This document shows, one piece after another, positions 63,501 through 64,000 of a stretch of DNA of 64,000 nucleotides. The DNA comes from Rugalucina vietnamica. Lineage: Eukaryota > Mollusca > Bivalvia > Lucinida > Lucinidae. Position 1 is the stretch's first letter; every line of letters starts with the position of its first letter. A program made the translations under genes and the position numbers. A model generated the notes under the pieces. The model searched no databases and had not been told where the DNA came from. It worked only from the letters and a program-made list of their open reading frames with translations. The stretch spans positions 12,129,548-12,193,547 of the forward strand of contig OZ024884.1 in the NCBI GenBank assembly GCA_964017185.1. Direction: 5' to 3'.

Positions 63501-63574
63501 GGGGCCGTTCTCCAGTCCAAGGCGTCTCAAAGTTTCGACTACGAGACGAAAAAGAAATATGTTGTCGTTGTAAC
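52307..63574 (+). CDS. gene 2: tandem paralogue of the two-cadherin protein, first three exons (partial, runs off window)
   Basis: Exons 52307-52361, 62303-62400 and 63402-63574 join in one frame with intron phases 1, 0 and then 2, exactly as in gene 1. The product starts with a signal peptide (MDNWMMIVFITCLLARGAWG), then GQALSWTTPAGGDADATTST VDEDATAATTVET, then LAATGGTVGGGYTYAIAN ... WKFELSGAVLQSKASQSFDY ETKKKYVVVV. The WTTPAxGDA and SFDYETK segments align with gene 1. Intron 1 is ~9.9 kb against 2.9 kb in gene 1, filled with repeats. Later exons must lie beyond 64 kb. Spacing and order indicate a tandem gene family read left to right. Confidence 0.75.
52471..52749 (+). mobile_element. Family A MITE, copy 16, intron 1 of gene 2
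   Basis: Full length, intact palindrome; begins about 110 bp after the exon 1 donor. Confidence 0.9.
52930..53218 (+). repeat. tandem duplication unit 1
   Basis: GTCGCTGTTTTCCAGTGGAT, ACTTTTGCGGGAATACGTAA, GATAAAACGAATCTTA, CTCGCCGAAGGCTCGTTTAT and ATGACCACTC recur in order at 53394-53690. The end of the unit is a palindrome, ATTTCATATGAAATTTATTA against TAAATTTCATATAAAATGA. Confidence 0.75.
53265..53393 (+). repeat. dispersed repeat (Family G), copy 3, part
   Basis: AGTGACTGATATCAGCCTAT, GATTTTGGATTAATCCGTTT and GTGTCTCACTTCAGAATTCA match 39.65-39.76 kb. Its continuation (GAACGTAAGGAACAAG) is displaced to 53725 by the second duplication unit. Confidence 0.65.
53394..53690 (+). repeat. tandem duplication unit 2
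   Basis: Diverged copy of 52930-53218, about 464 bp downstream, with the same closing palindrome around CTCGCCGAAGGCTCGTTTAA. Confidence 0.75.
53887..53931. repeat. (TTTA)n microsatellite
   Basis: About 11 TTTA units. Similar tracts at 54436-54479, 56211-56250 and 57528-57562 mark the starts of the ~585-bp tandem units to the right. Confidence 0.9.
53939..54155. repeat. three-armed hairpin repeat (GGTTCATAGCTCCATGAACA)
   Basis: 53939-54074 is a palindrome (TTCATTTTTCTGGTGTTCAT ... ACCAGAAAAATGAA). A third arm follows directly at 54075-54155 as a repeat of the right arm, so two alternative hairpins are possible. Loops carry GAACCCCTTCGGGGTTC. Confidence 0.8.
54622..55802. mobile_element. short-word foldback H4 (TACGATCTGATACGAT words)
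   Basis: Ends GCGGCTTTCACACTAGAGCA and its inverted form (AAGTGTGAAAGCTGC). Over about 1.2 kb the sequence is mainly reiterations of TACGATC, ACGATTG and GATACG words: ACGATCTGATACGATC types on the left, ATCGTGG/TCGTAAC types on the right. A part near 55050-55260 is ordinary sequence. The short open frames inside follow the words and are not genes. Confidence 0.8.
56683..57417. mobile_element. short-word foldback H5 (GTCGCGCGAC words)
   Basis: Ends TATCTCACTGGCATGCGA and its mirror (TCGCATCCCAGTGAGATA). About 735 bp, dominated by GTCGCGCGAC, TCGTGCGACA, TCGCACGA and their complements, so it is far richer in CpG than its AT-rich surroundings. TAAAGC stands on both sides (56677 and 57418), a likely target duplication. 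Frames of up to 233 codons cross it on both strands (poly-arginine/threonine/valine peptides); they are products of the word repetition, not genes. Confidence 0.85.
57818..58060 (+). repeat. dispersed repeat (Family Q), copy 6
   Basis: Most complete copy: GGTACAAGTCGGCAATGACC, CACTCCAAAAACCGAG, ATTAGGTACTTGTACGTAGA, CCGAATGAGCAACTATTTCC, GTTACCCGAACTTAG, AACAGCACAGAAATTCGAC. Confidence 0.65.
58183..58395 (+). repeat. tRNA-derived SINE
   Basis: GAGTGGTATAAGAGCGCTGT (A-box-like) and GGTTCCAGCCCCG (B-box-like) at tRNA spacing form the head. It is followed by TTTTTCTCGGGGTTCTCCCG and TTTTCGCCCCACC, which resemble the conserved central domain of several animal SINEs, and a short tail. A C16 run precedes it. 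Confidence 0.6.
58528..58808 (-). mobile_element. Family A MITE, copy 17
   Basis: Full length, intact central palindrome. Confidence 0.9.
59211..59412. mobile_element. palindromic MITE-like element
   Basis: GTGCAGGCCATGCAGAAATT and its mirror (AATTTCTGCATGGCCTGCAC) are the ends. Arms continue through TTCGTTTTCGCAAACACTTC / AGTGTTTGCGAAAACGAATT. No coding capacity. Confidence 0.8.
59763..59905 (+). repeat. dispersed repeat (Family O), copy 3
   Basis: AAATTACAGTATTTCTCTTT, AAAGGGTCACTAAAGAAGC, TTAAGTAGCCGAAACCGCAG and CATCCCTTTTCTCATTAATA. It directly precedes a Family A copy. Confidence 0.65.
59941..60218 (+). mobile_element. Family A MITE, copy 18
   Basis: Full length, intact palindrome. 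Just outside, at 60222-60285, is a short echo of the palindrome (CAGCCGCCTGGCAAAGGCGG). Confidence 0.9.
60290..61201. other. no recognisable gene
   Basis: AT-rich part of gene 2 intron 1; no exon-like frame and no known repeat seen. Confidence 0.45.
61202..61463 (+). mobile_element. Family A MITE, copy 19
   Basis: Full length, but the second palindrome arm is shortened (CGGCGAGGTGGTTCAATC). Confidence 0.85.
61857..62012 (+). repeat. dispersed repeat (Family Q), copy 7
   Basis: GTACAAGTAGGCAATGATCA, CCCACTCCAAAAACCGAGG and AAGTGAGCAGCTATTTCCC. Interrupted on the right by Family A copy 20. Confidence 0.65.
62029..62300 (+). mobile_element. Family A MITE, copy 20, reaching the acceptor of gene 2 exon 2
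   Basis: Full length with intact palindrome. Its right terminal repeat reads TTGCATGGGCTTGGTTTCAG, in place of the usual TTGCATGGGCATGTTTTCCT, and the exon begins right after that AG. Confidence 0.85.
62303..62400 (+). CDS. gene 2 exon 2
   Basis: Acceptor CTTGGTTTCAG|GTC; phase 1 entry, phase 0 exit at ACG|GTAAAA. It encodes QALSWTTPAGGDADATTSTV DEDATAATTVET, aligned to gene 1 exon 2. A (GT)n and G9 tract follows the donor (62408-62431). Confidence 0.8.
62508..62565 (+). repeat. dispersed repeat (Family Q), fragment 8
   Basis: AAGTGGAGATCAGGAGAAAG and CGCTCCAAAAACCAAGG match the 5' blocks of the family. Confidence 0.5.
62597..62866 (+). mobile_element. Family A MITE, copy 21, intron 2 of gene 2
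   Basis: Full length with intact palindrome (CTTGGCGAGGCGGTTCTAAC); the right end is slightly shortened (TTGCATGTGCAAGTAATG). Confidence 0.85.
63105..63215 (-). repeat. tRNA-derived SINE fragment, intron 2 of gene 2
   Basis: On the - strand CCTGGGTTCGATCCCCATCA is a good B box, preceded by GAAGAGCATTGTACTCCGAA. Probably a short SINE head. Confidence 0.45.
63402..63574 (+). CDS. gene 2 exon 3
   Basis: Acceptor TTTTTTGTTTACAG|CTT; phase 0 entry, phase 2 exit at AAC|GTAAGT. It encodes the body of cadherin-like repeat 1, with IANIDGDT, WKFELSGAVLQSKASQSFDY and ETKKKYVVVV. It is one codon shorter than gene 1 exon 3 and shares SFDYETK with it (FDYETK). Confidence 0.85.
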
Positions 63575-63710
63575 GTAAGTACACGTACAAGGTGTCCCAA
63601 AAGACGTACCCACTACAAAACAGTGTTCATCTTTTAAATTAAACAGATGAAAGCGCGATATTAAATACAGTAAAATGCTTTTATGATTGACTCTTAATAT
63701 GACAAGTGGT

Positions 63711-63975
63711 TTTCGAAAACACGCCCATGCAATATTAAAACAGGAAATTTCATTAGCAAATTATTGATATTTGTAACAATATGTTGCACAAAACATAGAT
63801 TGTGGATACATCGGTTCAAACATGCTCGGTGAGGAGGTTCTAATGAGTAACCACGATCTATGTTTTGGAGCAAAAATAGGAAAATTAGATACAGCCCTGC
63901 ATACCCCAGTTTTGCTATATACGTATCTTAAGTGTGGTGTATAAAAAAGTATGTATTACACGGACATGTTATCCG
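63711..63975 (-). mobile_element. Family A MITE, copy 22, intron 3 of gene 2
   Basis: Reverse orientation, diverged: TTTCGAAAACACGCCCATGC, palindrome around GTGAGGAGGTTCTAATGAG, end ACACGGACATGTTATCC. Confidence 0.75.
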
Positions 63976-64000
63976 AAAGTGGTACTTTAACAGACTATGA

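Noticed and set aside
1-64000. LTR retrotransposons, retrovirus-like or Polinton-like elements
   Set aside because: No long direct terminal repeats, integrase, protease or capsid-like frames were recognised; both reverse transcriptases are of the non-LTR type.

Overview
This window looks like repeat-dense, AT-rich nuclear DNA of an invertebrate, most likely a bivalve mollusc. Grounds: GT-AG introns with conserved phases, a Kozak-type start, poly(A)- and AAAC-tailed retroposons, two non-LTR retrotransposons, and very many short inverted-repeat elements. One repeat with TGAGCCGC ends resembles elements I recall from heterodont bivalves; that recollection is inference, not a search result. No bacterial-type gene organisation, CRISPR array or rRNA was seen, and no retroviral or other capsid-bearing element was recognised.

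Layout. 0-5.4 kb: SINE-like repeats, a 30-bp minisatellite, a 1,043-bp TA-flanked element and long poly(A)/poly(T) runs. 5.7-8.1 kb: a decayed LINE on the + strand. 9-11 kb: a cluster of the commonest MITE (here Family A). 14.2-15.0 kb: a long foldback built of short words. 15.1-19.0 kb: an RTE/CFDP2-like LINE on the - strand with a 1,063-codon open frame. 19.4-23.2 kb: a very large degenerate foldback. 25-27 kb: a hairpin, MITEs and a copy of the 1,043-bp element, inverted relative to the first. 27-35 kb: nested MITEs, a foldback with repeated arms, and two inverted TTAA-flanked elements.

The host genes lie on the + strand from 37.4 kb to the right edge. Gene 1 (37448-45785) can be assembled by eye from signal-peptide exon to stop. 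It encodes a small secreted protein with two cadherin-like repeats. It has two tandem terminal exons: 6a ends at a stop just after the second repeat, and 6b adds a hydrophobic tail that reads as a GPI-anchor signal. Gene 2 (52307 to beyond the window) is a tandem paralogue with the same exon phases; its first three exons are visible.

The introns of both genes are full of mobile DNA, and copies of Family A sit at or within about 10 bp of three splice sites. Between and within the genes are several foldback elements whose interior consists almost only of one short word repeated in both orientations. At 54.4-57.7 kb a tandem array of ~585-bp units carries two such elements in different units, so each unit preserves the other's uninserted site. 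Exon joins are inferred from splice consensus, phase and paralogy; no transcript data were available.
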